Part shown: piece after piece, positions 1 through 7,949 of the stretch
How positions within the stretch are numbered: the stretch's first letter is position 1
Layout of the letters: the number at the start of each line of letters is the position of its first letter
Assembly (NCBI GenBank): GCA_009775265.1
Contig: VSPG01000001.1
Span: 190,978-254,977 of the forward strand
From: Muribaculaceae bacterium
GTDB taxonomy: Bacteria > Bacteroidota > Bacteroidia > Bacteroidales > Muribaculaceae
DNA length: 64,000 nucleotides
Direction: 5' to 3'
Program-made: the position numbers and the translations under genes
The notes under the pieces: model-generated
Seen by the model: the letters and a program-made list of their open reading frames with translations, nothing else
Database searches by the model: none
Told to the model about the DNA's origin: nothing

Positions 1-2
1 TA

Positions 3-770
3 TCGTCAGACATGCCGGTCTGGGGTGAGCCGTGTACGATATTCGGCAAGGATTTCGATGATGTAGTGGCAATCATGATTGGTAAAGACGAGATTACGAT
101 ACCGGCCAAAGACATCATCGCAAACGATGACAATACACAGCTTACATTCTCCTTGCCCTCGCTTCCGGAAAAGGGCGGCCGTCTGATTCTAATCACCGAG
201 CAGGGACGCGACACAGTGCCGTTCTATCAGAAGTCTAGAGTTATGATTGACTTCGACAATTATGGACGTTATTTCTGGGGCGGTACCGATTTAGGCAAAT
301 CGGTGGATGAAACCACTGCCAACAACAAACCTGCCAACACTTCGGGCAAGTTCTGGGGTATCGAGGGCACAACCCAGATTGGCAACGGCTGGTGGGGGCC
401 ACTTTATCTCGGCGAAGCCCAGATTACAGATATACCTGACGACACCCCAATTGAAAAAGTAGAGTTCCGCTATGAGTGTTATATGCACTATCCGTATGTC
501 GACGGTATGGATACATGGTTCATACTATGTGATGCGACTCCCACACAGGGCCAGTATTTCTTCGATGGATATAAAGACCGCATAACCGGCCGCTGTGAAC
601 AAGGCCGCTGGATGTGTTGCTCTATTCCTATGGCTGAATTTACATCGGTCGCGACATTCGGCGAGGTCCGTCAGAATCTGACATCGGTCTATCTCCATGT
701 CTGCAACTCCAACAATGTTCAGGACATAGCTGTCTACTTTGACAATTTCCGCATGTATGTAAACCCATAA
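3..770 (+). CDS. Surface glycan-binding protein, C-terminal part (5' end outside the window)
   Basis: The reading frame is open to the left edge, so the N-terminus, presumably with a lipoprotein signal, is missing. The first 75 or so visible residues look like the end of an immunoglobulin-like IPT/TIG domain (beta-strands ending in LILITEQGRDTVPF). The rest is rich in aromatic residues (YFWGG, FWGIEG, NGWWGPLYLG, YFDNFRMY) and resembles the C-terminal glycan-binding module of SGBP-B proteins from xyloglucan and related utilisation loci. Such proteins sit on the outer surface and capture polysaccharide for a SusCD transporter. The GH5 gene follows after 14 bases, which suggests one operon. The SusC and SusD genes are expected upstream of the window. 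The family call comes from memory of the module, and the ligand cannot be told from sequence alone. Confidence 0.8.
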   Translation, partial: SSDMPVWGEPCTIFGKDFDDVVAIMIGKDEITIPAKDIIANDDNTQLTFSLPSLPEKGGRLILITEQGRDTVPFYQKSRVMIDFDNYGRYFWGGTDLGKSVDETTANNKPANTSGKFWGIEGTTQIGNGWWGPLYLGEAQITDIPDDTPIEKVEFRYECYMHYPYVDGMDTWFILCDATPTQGQYFFDGYKDRITGRCEQGRWMCCSIPMAEFTSVATFGEVRQNLTSVYLHVCNSNNVQDIAVYFDNFRMYVNP

Positions 771-784
771 CAGACTGATAACAA

Positions 785-2320
785 ATGAAAACAAGTTATA
801 TTCTACAGATTTTTCTGTCGTTGATCATCTCCGTCGGGGCAACTTCCTGCTCGGATGACGATGATTACAATCCCGCACCTGAAAAGATCAACTTCGTACT
901 TGAAAATGATTTGCTGTCATTCCAGAAGGAAAGTACCTCGAACTCATTCCGCATCAAATCAGAGGTGACTCCACAAATAGATTGCGGTGCAAACTGGGTC
1001 AATCTGGAACTCGAACGTCTGACAGCTTCGATATATCGTCTTAACGTTACCGTTGCCGAAAATTCCGGCAACGACCGTACAGCCATCGTGAAAATCATCT
1101 CGGGGACTGAGACCAAGACTTTGGCCATCAACCAGTCATCCACCCCTCAGGCTTCGGTTTCCGACATAACTGCTTGGTTGGGCTTGGGATGGAATCCCGG
1201 CAACCATATGGACGCATATAAGAACGGGGTTGCCGACGAACTCTGCGACTTCAACTATCCCTTGACACAGGAGCTGTTTGACAAAGTCAAGGCGGCCGGA
1301 TTCAAGACTGTGCGTCTGCCGGTCACATGGTTAGGTCACATAGGTCCGGCTCCCGACTATAAGATTGACGGCCGTCTCGAGCGCGTGGCAGAAATCGTAG
1401 GCTATGCTGAAAAAGCCGGCCTCAATATCATCATCAACATCCACCACGATGGTTCGGGCGGTTATGGCTACTGGCTCGACTTCAAACCCGCCGCTGCCAA
1501 TGTGGCCAAGAATCTCGAGGTTCAGGACCAGATACAAAAGGTGTGGACGCAGATTGCCGAACGTTTTGTAGACACAGGCGATTTTCTTATCTTTGAGGCT
1601 TTCAATGAGATTCATGACGGAGACTGGGGATGGGGAGCCAATCTCACGGACAACGGACGTCAGTATGGCCTGCTCAACGAATGGCTTCAGATATTCGTCG
1701 ATGCGGTTCGTTCTACTGGCGGCAAAAACGCTACCCGCTATCTCGGAATACCCGGCTATGCCGGCGGATGGGAACTGATTGAACACCTTGAAATCCCGAA
1801 AGATCCCACAATAGGGCGTATGCTTGTCTCAGTCCACTGCTATTCACCCGGCAAATTCTGTCAGGAGTTTTATGACGAAGGCGGCAACTGGACCTATCTT
1901 CCTGAATGGGGCCACACCGCGACTGAAGGTAAATATCCCGCAGATGATGTCGATGAGGAAGGTCTGGCCGATATTTTCCGAGGGCTGAAAGCTCGGTTTA
2001 CAGACAATAATATACCGGTATATATCGGTGAGTTCACGTGCACCAACCGTCCCTCCGGCCGCGAGACTGAATTCCGTGACTACTATCTTGAGTACTTCTG
2101 CAAGGCGGCTCACGACTGCGGACTCGCGCCGATATTCTGGGATAACAACGGACCGGGCTTGGGAGCAGGACAGGGTGCTATCTTCAATAGGCAGACAGGC
2201 GAGATAATTCAAAATAATGCCTCGGCTGTCGCAGCAATGGTGCGCGCTGTTTCCGACGATAGTCCTGAATATACACTGCAAAGCATCTATGACCGAGCAC
2301 CTGTGAAAATAGAAGAATAG
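785..2320 (+). CDS. Surface lipoprotein endo-beta-glucanase, BACON domain plus GH5
   Basis: A 511-residue secreted enzyme that should cut beta-1,4-linked backbones inside the chain. The signal peptide ends at Cys22, followed by SDDDD, which matches the Bacteroidetes lipoprotein export signal for the cell surface. Residues about 35-118 form a BACON domain (pattern CGANWVNL and TLAINQSS). The GH5 TIM barrel runs from about 128 to 490. The acid/base is Glu275 in FEAFNEIHDG and the nucleophile is Glu416 in VYIGEF; His351 in SVHCYSP is also typical. BACON-GH5_4 architecture is that of the Bacteroides ovatus xyloglucanase BoGH5A, so xyloglucan or another mixed glucan or mannan backbone is possible. 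Subfamily 4 is my inference from the NEIHDGDWGWG stretch. It lies directly behind the glycan-binding protein and ahead of two GH43 genes. Confidence 0.88.
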   Translation: MKTSYILQIFLSLIISVGATSCSDDDDYNPAPEKINFVLENDLLSFQKESTSNSFRIKSEVTPQIDCGANWVNLELERLTASIYRLNVTVAENSGNDRTAIVKIISGTETKTLAINQSSTPQASVSDITAWLGLGWNPGNHMDAYKNGVADELCDFNYPLTQELFDKVKAAGFKTVRLPVTWLGHIGPAPDYKIDGRLERVAEIVGYAEKAGLNIIINIHHDGSGGYGYWLDFKPAAANVAKNLEVQDQIQKVWTQIAERFVDTGDFLIFEAFNEIHDGDWGWGANLTDNGRQYGLLNEWLQIFVDAVRSTGGKNATRYLGIPGYAGGWELIEHLEIPKDPTIGRMLVSVHCYSPGKFCQEFYDEGGNWTYLPEWGHTATEGKYPADDVDEEGLADIFRGLKARFTDNNIPVYIGEFTCTNRPSGRETEFRDYYLEYFCKAAHDCGLAPIFWDNNGPGLGAGQGAIFNRQTGEIIQNNASAVAAMVRAVSDDSPEYTLQSIYDRAPVKIEE

Positions 2321-2381
2321 ACGACAGCATGCCCGATATAGATGGGTAATAATTAATAAGATTGTTTCTAAGTTCGCATCT

Positions 2382-2429
2382 TCTGTATGTGCGGATAATG
2401 GACTGGCTCTATATGTCCGCGCATACAGA
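2382..2429 (+). terminator. Hairpin between the GH5 and GH43 genes (possible attenuator)
   Basis: Arms 2382-2397 and 2414-2429 pair over 16 positions with two G-U wobbles and a 16-base loop. A T-rich tract (GAAATTTTCTTAT) follows directly. It lies 33 bases before the GH43 start in a 142-base gap, so it could reduce transcription of the downstream genes rather than end the operon. The role is inferred. Confidence 0.5.
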
Positions 2430-2462
2430 TGAAATTTTCTTATCCCAAAAACAAAAAATACA

Positions 2463-3884
2463 ATGGACAGAAATCTACTGACCGCAGGTTTGTTGCTGCT
2501 TTCGTTTCCTTCTGTAGCCCAGAGGCCTGTTATTCAGACAAATTTCACTCCCGACCCGGCGCCGATGGTTTATGACGACACGTTCTATATCTATACTGGA
2601 CATGATGAGGATGGAGAGCACAATGAGTTTGTCATGAACGAATGGCGGGTATATTCATCAAAGGATATGGTCAACTGGACGGACCATGGTTCTCCGATGT
2701 CACTTGACACATTCAAATGGGCTGAATGGGGCGCATGGGCATCGCAGTGTGTAGAACGTGATGGAAAATTCTTCTGGTATGTCTGCTGTGTAGACAAGGC
2801 AACTCACGACATGGCTATCGGTGTGGCCGTGGCCGAGAGCCCGACCGGGCCATTCATGGATGCTGTCGGTGCTCCGCTTGTCAGCGGCCCCGGGGGATAT
2901 ATAGACCCTACGGTTTTCGTCGAGCCAAATGGTGATGCGTGGCTCTATTGGGGAAATCCTGGCCTGTGGTGCTGCAAACTCAATCGCGATATGGTTTCCT
3001 ACGATAGGAATTTCGTCATAACAGGTAGCCATGTTGAAAAAGTAGCTGACGGGGTGTGGAAATTTATCCAGAATGAGGATTCCTTCGGTGGACCTGAAAA
3101 GCTCGCCGAAGGCAAGACCTTCGCAGACTATAAGGACCTTTACGAGGAAGGTCCGTGGTTTTACCGACGCAACGGGCTCTACATTCTGGCCTATGCTGCA
3201 GGGGGTGTGCCGGAGCATATCTCATATTCTGTAAGCGATAAACCTTATGGCCCGTGGAAATATGCTGGACAGATCATGCCTTTGCAGGATATGGGCTCGT
3301 TTACAAATCATTGCGGAATTGCCGATTTCAAAGGTAATCACTATTTCATATACCACTGCGGCAGTCTGCCAGGAGGCAGCGGATTCAACCGTTCGACGGC
3401 TATAGAGCAGTTTGACTATAATCCAGACGGCACCATCCCGACTATATATCCTACCGAGGATGGGGTGGAGGCTGTTGGCACGCTCGATCCCTATAGCCGG
3501 GTGGAGGCCGAGACGATGGCATGGTCCGAGGGGCTTAAGACCGAGCCGAACGACCAGACAGGAATCTATGTGTCGGAAATTCATGACGGAGACTATCTTC
3601 AGGTCCGTTCCGTAGATTTTGGTGACAAAGGTGCCGATTCGGTTACAGTGGCTGTGGCCAGTGCTCTGCGCGGAGGGGCGATTGACATATATTCTGGTGA
3701 CTGTACCGGACAGCTCATTGCATCAATCAAGGTTTCACCGACTGGAGGATGGGAGAAATGGACCACCATAACAGCTCGGCTGGCCTCCTCACTCACGGGC
3801 ATCCACAATCTGTCATTTTGCTTCAGAGGGAAAAAGGGATGTAAACTTTTTAATTTTGATTATTGGAAATTCAATCGCAAATGA
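2463..3884 (+). CDS. Secreted GH43 family glycosidase with C-terminal CBM6
   Basis: A 473-residue protein expected to remove arabinose or xylose residues from plant glycans in the periplasm or at the surface. A signal peptide covers roughly residues 1-20 (AGLLLLSFPSVAQ). The five-bladed GH43 propeller spans about 25-335: general base Asp31 in TPDPAP, pKa-modulating Asp148 in GGYIDPT and acid Glu229 in YEEGPWFY. From about 345 to 470 the sequence is CBM6-like (RVEAETMAW at its start, LFNFDYWKF at its end), a beta-sandwich that binds xylan or arabinose side chains. GH43-CBM6 enzymes are usually beta-xylosidases or alpha-L-arabinofuranosidases. The next gene overlaps its stop codon through ATGA at 3881-3884, so translation is probably coupled. 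Confidence 0.88.
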   Translation: MDRNLLTAGLLLLSFPSVAQRPVIQTNFTPDPAPMVYDDTFYIYTGHDEDGEHNEFVMNEWRVYSSKDMVNWTDHGSPMSLDTFKWAEWGAWASQCVERDGKFFWYVCCVDKATHDMAIGVAVAESPTGPFMDAVGAPLVSGPGGYIDPTVFVEPNGDAWLYWGNPGLWCCKLNRDMVSYDRNFVITGSHVEKVADGVWKFIQNEDSFGGPEKLAEGKTFADYKDLYEEGPWFYRRNGLYILAYAAGGVPEHISYSVSDKPYGPWKYAGQIMPLQDMGSFTNHCGIADFKGNHYFIYHCGSLPGGSGFNRSTAIEQFDYNPDGTIPTIYPTEDGVEAVGTLDPYSRVEAETMAWSEGLKTEPNDQTGIYVSEIHDGDYLQVRSVDFGDKGADSVTVAVASALRGGAIDIYSGDCTGQLIASIKVSPTGGWEKWTTITARLASSLTGIHNLSFCFRGKKGCKLFNFDYWKFNRK

Positions 3885-5995
3885 ACATAGATATACCCAT
3901 GAATAGACTTCGGTATGTGATGGCATTCTTCCTGTCCGCCTTGGCATGCTTCGGACAAAATAAGTCATGGACTGCCGACAACGGTAACGGCACCTATACA
4001 AATCCGTTGTTCTACGATGAATTCTCAGACCCGGACATAATCAGGGTAGGTGATTCGTTCTACCTGGTTGGGACTACTATGCACTGCAATCCTGGACTTG
4101 TAGTGCTGGAGTCAAAGGATCTTGTCAACTGGGACTTCCGCAGTTATGCGTTCGACCGCATTGACATCGATGACGACTGTTTCCGGCTTGAAAACGGCAA
4201 GGAAGCATATGGCCAGGGTATCTGGGCTCCTTGTATACGTCATCATGAAGGCAAGTTCTACATATTTTCAAACATCAACGGAATCGGGATGCAGGTCTAT
4301 GTGTCGGACAGGGTCGAAGGACCATGGTCTCACCATAATCTCGGCGGTGCCATACACGACCTTTCGGTTTTGTTTGACAATGGAAAGATCTATGCCGTCT
4401 ATGGCTACGACGAAGTCCACAGCATAGAAATCAAACCTGATTTAAGCGGCTATGTAGAGGGCAGTGACCGTTGCATAATCCCACGTGGCAATGCCATGGG
4501 AGAAGGACATCACGTTTATAAGATTGACGGGAAATATTATATCATCAGCGCTGATTATTCGCCGATGGGACGTATGATGTGTGCGCGAGCCGACAGTCTA
4601 TACGGCCCTTACGAAACCCGGGTAATCAGTTGCCGTGAGACTATGGGGACCGAACATTCGACATGGGCTCTCGACCTTCCGATGGACGGCCCCATGCCCG
4701 AAGCAGGGAAATGGTCTCTGAAAACCGGTAAACCTGCCGCCGACAACATGGGCTGTGCCACTCTCCATCAAGGTGGCATAGTACAGCTTGAGAACGGAGA
4801 CTGGTGGGGATTTTCGATGCTTGATTTTCTGGCGGTAGGGCGCACTACCTGCCTTTCACCTGTTACTTGGGTTGACGGGTGGCCATATTTCGGTTTGCCC
4901 GGAAATCTCGGCCGCTCACCGAGAACTTGGATAAAGCCTACAGTATCTGCCTCAGTAGAACCTCACGCGCCATATGACAGAAGTGACAATTTCGATAATG
5001 GAAAACTCCGTCCGGTATGGCAGTGGAACCATCTACCCGACGATAGCAAATGGTCATTGCAAAAAGGGAAATTGCGCATGAACACGATTCCTGCCAAGGA
5101 TTTGTATTGGGCTAAAAACACTCTGACCCAACGAGGTATCGGCCCGGTATCGGTGTCGACCGTGGTGCTTGATGCCTCCAATCTCAAGGAGGGTGACATT
5201 GCAGGCTTGGCATTACTGAACATTCCTTATGAGTGGGTGGGCGTTGAAATGCGCGATGGGGAAAGACTGTTGAGCTATTATGATCTCGGTTGCGATTCGA
5301 CGATAGAGATGCATCTGGACAGCCGCATGGTCCATCTTAGAGTGACGGGTGATTTCGAGCATGAATGGGCACAGTTCAGTTTCAGCACCGACGGCATTGA
5401 CTTCCGTGATGTAGGACCGCGCACGGTGATCCCCTATCAGACAAAAACTTTTCAGGGAGCAAGGGTTTCACTATTTGCATTCAACCGACTTGGGAATAAT
5501 GGAGGCTATGCCGAATTTGACGATTTCGTTGTTGAAGAACCCATGGCCGACCGCAGCCATAACATTCCGTATGGGAAAACCATCAGCGTTACGAATCTTT
5601 CCAACTTACATCGCATGCAGGCCAACAACCGCCGGATGGTCATGTCTGTATGGCAAGGCGATGCCGATTATGAGTCGGACAACTGCCGTTTCATAGTCCA
5701 TGACCGCGGCAATGGCAAGGTTGTTCTTGAAGCTGTGAATGGCAAAGGTTTCATTTCGGTTTCCGGTCTTGGGCTTTCTGGTGACCTGCGACTGTCACCA
5801 CACGAGACCGATGACTGTATTTTTATGTGGCAGGATATGCTTCACGGCCAGTTTATGTTGCTCTCGCTGAAAACCAACAGGTATGTCGGGCTTGACCCAT
5901 CTTCGGGTGAGCCTTACTCTGCCGACTGGCCAGGGACATCGGCAAGCCGCCGTGGCGGAACTGTGTTTGAATGGTCTGATTCCGGACCGGCTTGA
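3881..5995 (+). CDS. GH43 family glycosidase with beta-sandwich and beta-trefoil C-terminal domains
   Basis: About 704 residues from the ATG at 3881, which overlaps the previous stop; a start at 3899 just before the hydrophobic signal sequence is also possible. The propeller (about 40-360) has the base in FSDPDIIRVGDSFYL, a modulating Asp in AIHDLSVLF and an acid Glu in AMGEGHHVYK. This set is typical of the GH43_12-like group, with alpha-L-arabinofuranosidase or beta-xylosidase activity. Residues about 370-550 resemble the ConA-like xylosidase C-terminal domain. The last 140 or so look like a fascin/ricin-type beta-trefoil (repeats such as GKVVLEAVNGKGF and TNRYVGLDPSSGE), perhaps an extra carbohydrate-binding module. 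It probably works with the preceding GH43 on side chains of the polymer cut by the GH5 enzyme. Confidence 0.85.
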   Translation: MNIDIPMNRLRYVMAFFLSALACFGQNKSWTADNGNGTYTNPLFYDEFSDPDIIRVGDSFYLVGTTMHCNPGLVVLESKDLVNWDFRSYAFDRIDIDDDCFRLENGKEAYGQGIWAPCIRHHEGKFYIFSNINGIGMQVYVSDRVEGPWSHHNLGGAIHDLSVLFDNGKIYAVYGYDEVHSIEIKPDLSGYVEGSDRCIIPRGNAMGEGHHVYKIDGKYYIISADYSPMGRMMCARADSLYGPYETRVISCRETMGTEHSTWALDLPMDGPMPEAGKWSLKTGKPAADNMGCATLHQGGIVQLENGDWWGFSMLDFLAVGRTTCLSPVTWVDGWPYFGLPGNLGRSPRTWIKPTVSASVEPHAPYDRSDNFDNGKLRPVWQWNHLPDDSKWSLQKGKLRMNTIPAKDLYWAKNTLTQRGIGPVSVSTVVLDASNLKEGDIAGLALLNIPYEWVGVEMRDGERLLSYYDLGCDSTIEMHLDSRMVHLRVTGDFEHEWAQFSFSTDGIDFRDVGPRTVIPYQTKTFQGARVSLFAFNRLGNNGGYAEFDDFVVEEPMADRSHNIPYGKTISVTNLSNLHRMQANNRRMVMSVWQGDADYESDNCRFIVHDRGNGKVVLEAVNGKGFISVSGLGLSGDLRLSPHETDDCIFMWQDMLHGQFMLLSLKTNRYVGLDPSSGEPYSADWPGTSASRRGGTVFEWSDSGPA

Positions 5996-6023
5996 AACAA
6001 AATCATTTAATATCAAACTGACA

Positions 6024-7544
6024 ATGAGAATCAATATAATTCTGCTGGCTGTCGTCATATCTTTCTTCTGTGATGCGGCAGAGGCCGGCAATACTGTTGA
6101 GCAATGGCGGATTTTCGAACAGTCGTTCCGGCACAAGACTAATGGAAACCCGTTTGACGATGTGACGGTGAAAGCAACGTTTATAAACGGCCCTGACACC
6201 GTCAGGGTCAAAGGTTTCTATGATGGCCATGATATTTTCAAGGTAAGATTCATGCCTAATAAATCCGGCCTTTGGAAATATCGGATAGCCTTTGACGGCA
6301 TAGACTGCAGAGAGAAAACCGGCTCGTTAAAATGCGTGCCGGCAAGAGCTGGCAATCATGGCCCTGTCAGAGCAGACTCTATCGGCTTCGCTTATGCCGA
6401 CGGAGCAAGATATATCCCCGTGGGAACTACGTGCTATGCCTGGGCTCACCAGCCGGATGAATTGAAAAGACTGACGGTTGAAACTCTTGGTAAAAGTTGT
6501 TTCAACAAATTGCGCATGTGTGTCTTCCCAAAAAGCTATGACTGGAACCATAACGAGCCGGAACTTTATCCTTTTGAAGGCGAAGCGGGACATTGGGACT
6601 TTTCCCGCCCGAATCCCGAGTATTTCAGAAATATCGAGCAATGTATTTCCTCTCTAGACTCTCTGGGGATTGAAGCCGATATCATTGTGTATCATCCCTA
6701 TGACCGATGGGGCTTCAGTTCTATAGGACTATCTGACCGCGATCGTTACATGCAATATCTGATTTCCCGGCTGGGGGCTTGGAAAAACGTGTGGTGGAGC
6801 ATGGCCAATGAATATGATTTCATGAATGCCTACACTGACGAGGACTGGAAGTATCATCTCAGATTCTTTGCCAAGAATGACCCCTATGGCCACCTAAGAA
6901 GTATTCACAACGGAGTGAAGCTATATGACCACAATGACCCGAACATTACCCATGTAAGCATACAAGCGTCCGACACCGGCAATGGCGGCAATCTGCGCAG
7001 TGCATATGGCAAACCTGTCATATATGATGAATGTCGTTATGAAGGTAATATACCATGGGTGTGGGGCACAATGTCTGCCGAAGAAATGGTGCAGAAATTC
7101 TGGACCGGATTTATGTCGGGCGGCTTTGTCGGACACGGCGAGGTGTTGCTGACCGATAATTCGGTGGCTCCTGACAAATCCGATGAAGTTCTTTGGTGGT
7201 CAAAGGGAGGGATACTCCGGGGAAAGAGCCACGGCCCTATAAGGTTTCTCAAGGAAATTCTTGAAAAATCACCTGAAGGAGCAAAGCCCGTAAAAGGTAT
7301 TACCGGATGGCAGGATTATCCGACTCTCGGTTGTGACAATAAATGGTTCCTGATATACACAGGACGTGACATCCATTGTCAGATGATGCTCGAACTACCA
7401 GAGGATCATGACTATGAAATCACTCTAATTGACACATGGAATATGCAAATCATCCCGGTCGAAGGCCTGTTTCGCGGCCGGTCAATTGTTCCGATAAGAG
7501 AATCTCCCTACATGGCCATCATGGCTATAGCCATTCCCGACTGA
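6024..7544 (+). CDS. Secreted DUF5060 / clan-A glycoside hydrolase (DUF4038/DUF5605 type)
   Basis: 506 residues from the ATG at 6024. The frame is open further upstream to 5883, but only inside the preceding GH43 gene, and a signal peptide (INIILLAVVISFFCDAAEA) begins exactly at 6024. Residues about 25-105 are a DUF5060 beta-sandwich (VEQWRIFEQSF, GFYDG, RFMPNKSGLWKYRI). Residues about 115-410 form a TIM barrel with two candidate catalytic glutamates, Glu263 in WWSMANEYDF and Glu336 in VIYDECRYEG, the usual clan GH-A spacing. The tail (about 420-505) fits DUF5605. Related proteins act on plant or host glycans, but the substrate is not established. It is the last gene of the locus and is followed by a hairpin. 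Confidence 0.82.
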   Translation: MRINIILLAVVISFFCDAAEAGNTVEQWRIFEQSFRHKTNGNPFDDVTVKATFINGPDTVRVKGFYDGHDIFKVRFMPNKSGLWKYRIAFDGIDCREKTGSLKCVPARAGNHGPVRADSIGFAYADGARYIPVGTTCYAWAHQPDELKRLTVETLGKSCFNKLRMCVFPKSYDWNHNEPELYPFEGEAGHWDFSRPNPEYFRNIEQCISSLDSLGIEADIIVYHPYDRWGFSSIGLSDRDRYMQYLISRLGAWKNVWWSMANEYDFMNAYTDEDWKYHLRFFAKNDPYGHLRSIHNGVKLYDHNDPNITHVSIQASDTGNGGNLRSAYGKPVIYDECRYEGNIPWVWGTMSAEEMVQKFWTGFMSGGFVGHGEVLLTDNSVAPDKSDEVLWWSKGGILRGKSHGPIRFLKEILEKSPEGAKPVKGITGWQDYPTLGCDNKWFLIYTGRDIHCQMMLELPEDHDYEITLIDTWNMQIIPVEGLFRGRSIVPIRESPYMAIMAIAIPD

Positions 7545-7558
7545 AGACAACCGACTGT

Positions 7559-7584
7559 GTGGTAGAATGATACCATTCTGCTAC
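7559..7584 (+). terminator. Hairpin after the DUF5060 gene
   Basis: Arms 7559-7569 and 7574-7584 pair over 11 positions with two G-U wobbles around a 4-base loop (ATAC), 14 bases after the stop codon. No T-tract follows, so it may be a processing stem or a weak terminator that closes the glycan operon. Confidence 0.45.
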
Positions 7585-7689
7585 AATAAGGAGCACTACA
7601 AGCGGTGAAATGCCCATAGATTTGCAATGCACGCCCGGGCAAGTATGCAGATGAAAACTTTCTAATTATTAACTCTCTAAAAAGACAAA

Positions 7690-7747
7690 CAAATAATCAG
7701 TCGTACAGCCGTCCACGATAGCGGACGGCTGTACGACTGATTATTTG
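7690..7747. repeat. 25-bp perfect inverted repeat with 8-base loop
   Basis: Arms 7690-7714 and 7723-7747 are exact reverse complements, with ACGATAGC between them. The outer part is AT-rich and the inner part GC-rich (CGTACAGCCGTCC). A run of five A (7679-7683) precedes it, but no clear T-tract follows on the + strand. It could be a bidirectional terminator or a structured regulatory element. It lies far from both flanking genes (145 and 202 bases). Confidence 0.85.
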
Positions 7748-7905
7748 CATACTAATCGTTTTCTTCTACAAACACTCTGATTGAGGGTCTGTTATGGCTC
7801 TTGATGTCTAATTTGGTTTAAATTCAAACACCCTCTTAACACTCCTTATTCTATTTTGTTATGTTTAAAATAAGTCAAGATGACTTCAGTTTCTAAAAAA
7901 ATCCG

Positions 7906-7913
7906 TAATTTTG
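7906..7913 (+). promoter_or_regulatory. -7 promoter element of glnS
   Basis: TAATTTTG matches the Bacteroidetes sigma-ABfr -7 consensus TAnnTTTG, 36 bases before the glnS ATG. No exact TTTG was seen at the expected -33 distance. Confidence 0.65.
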
Positions 7914-7949
7914 CGTGTTAAATTACCTTAGAATATTATTCTACACACT

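Larger units (their letters stand above)
7545..7949. other. 405-base gene-free region between the glycan locus and glnS
   Basis: No open frame of note and no tRNA were seen. It holds a terminator-like hairpin (7559-7584), a 25-bp perfect inverted repeat (7690-7747) and the glnS -7 promoter element (7906-7913). A weaker inverted pair, GAGGGT at about 7784 and ACCCTC at about 7829, encloses the stretch between them. The composition is AT-rich compared with the flanking genes. Confidence 0.7.

Noticed and set aside
5883..6023. N-terminal extension of the DUF5060 gene
   Set aside because: It lies inside the preceding GH43 gene, and the signal peptide begins at 6024.
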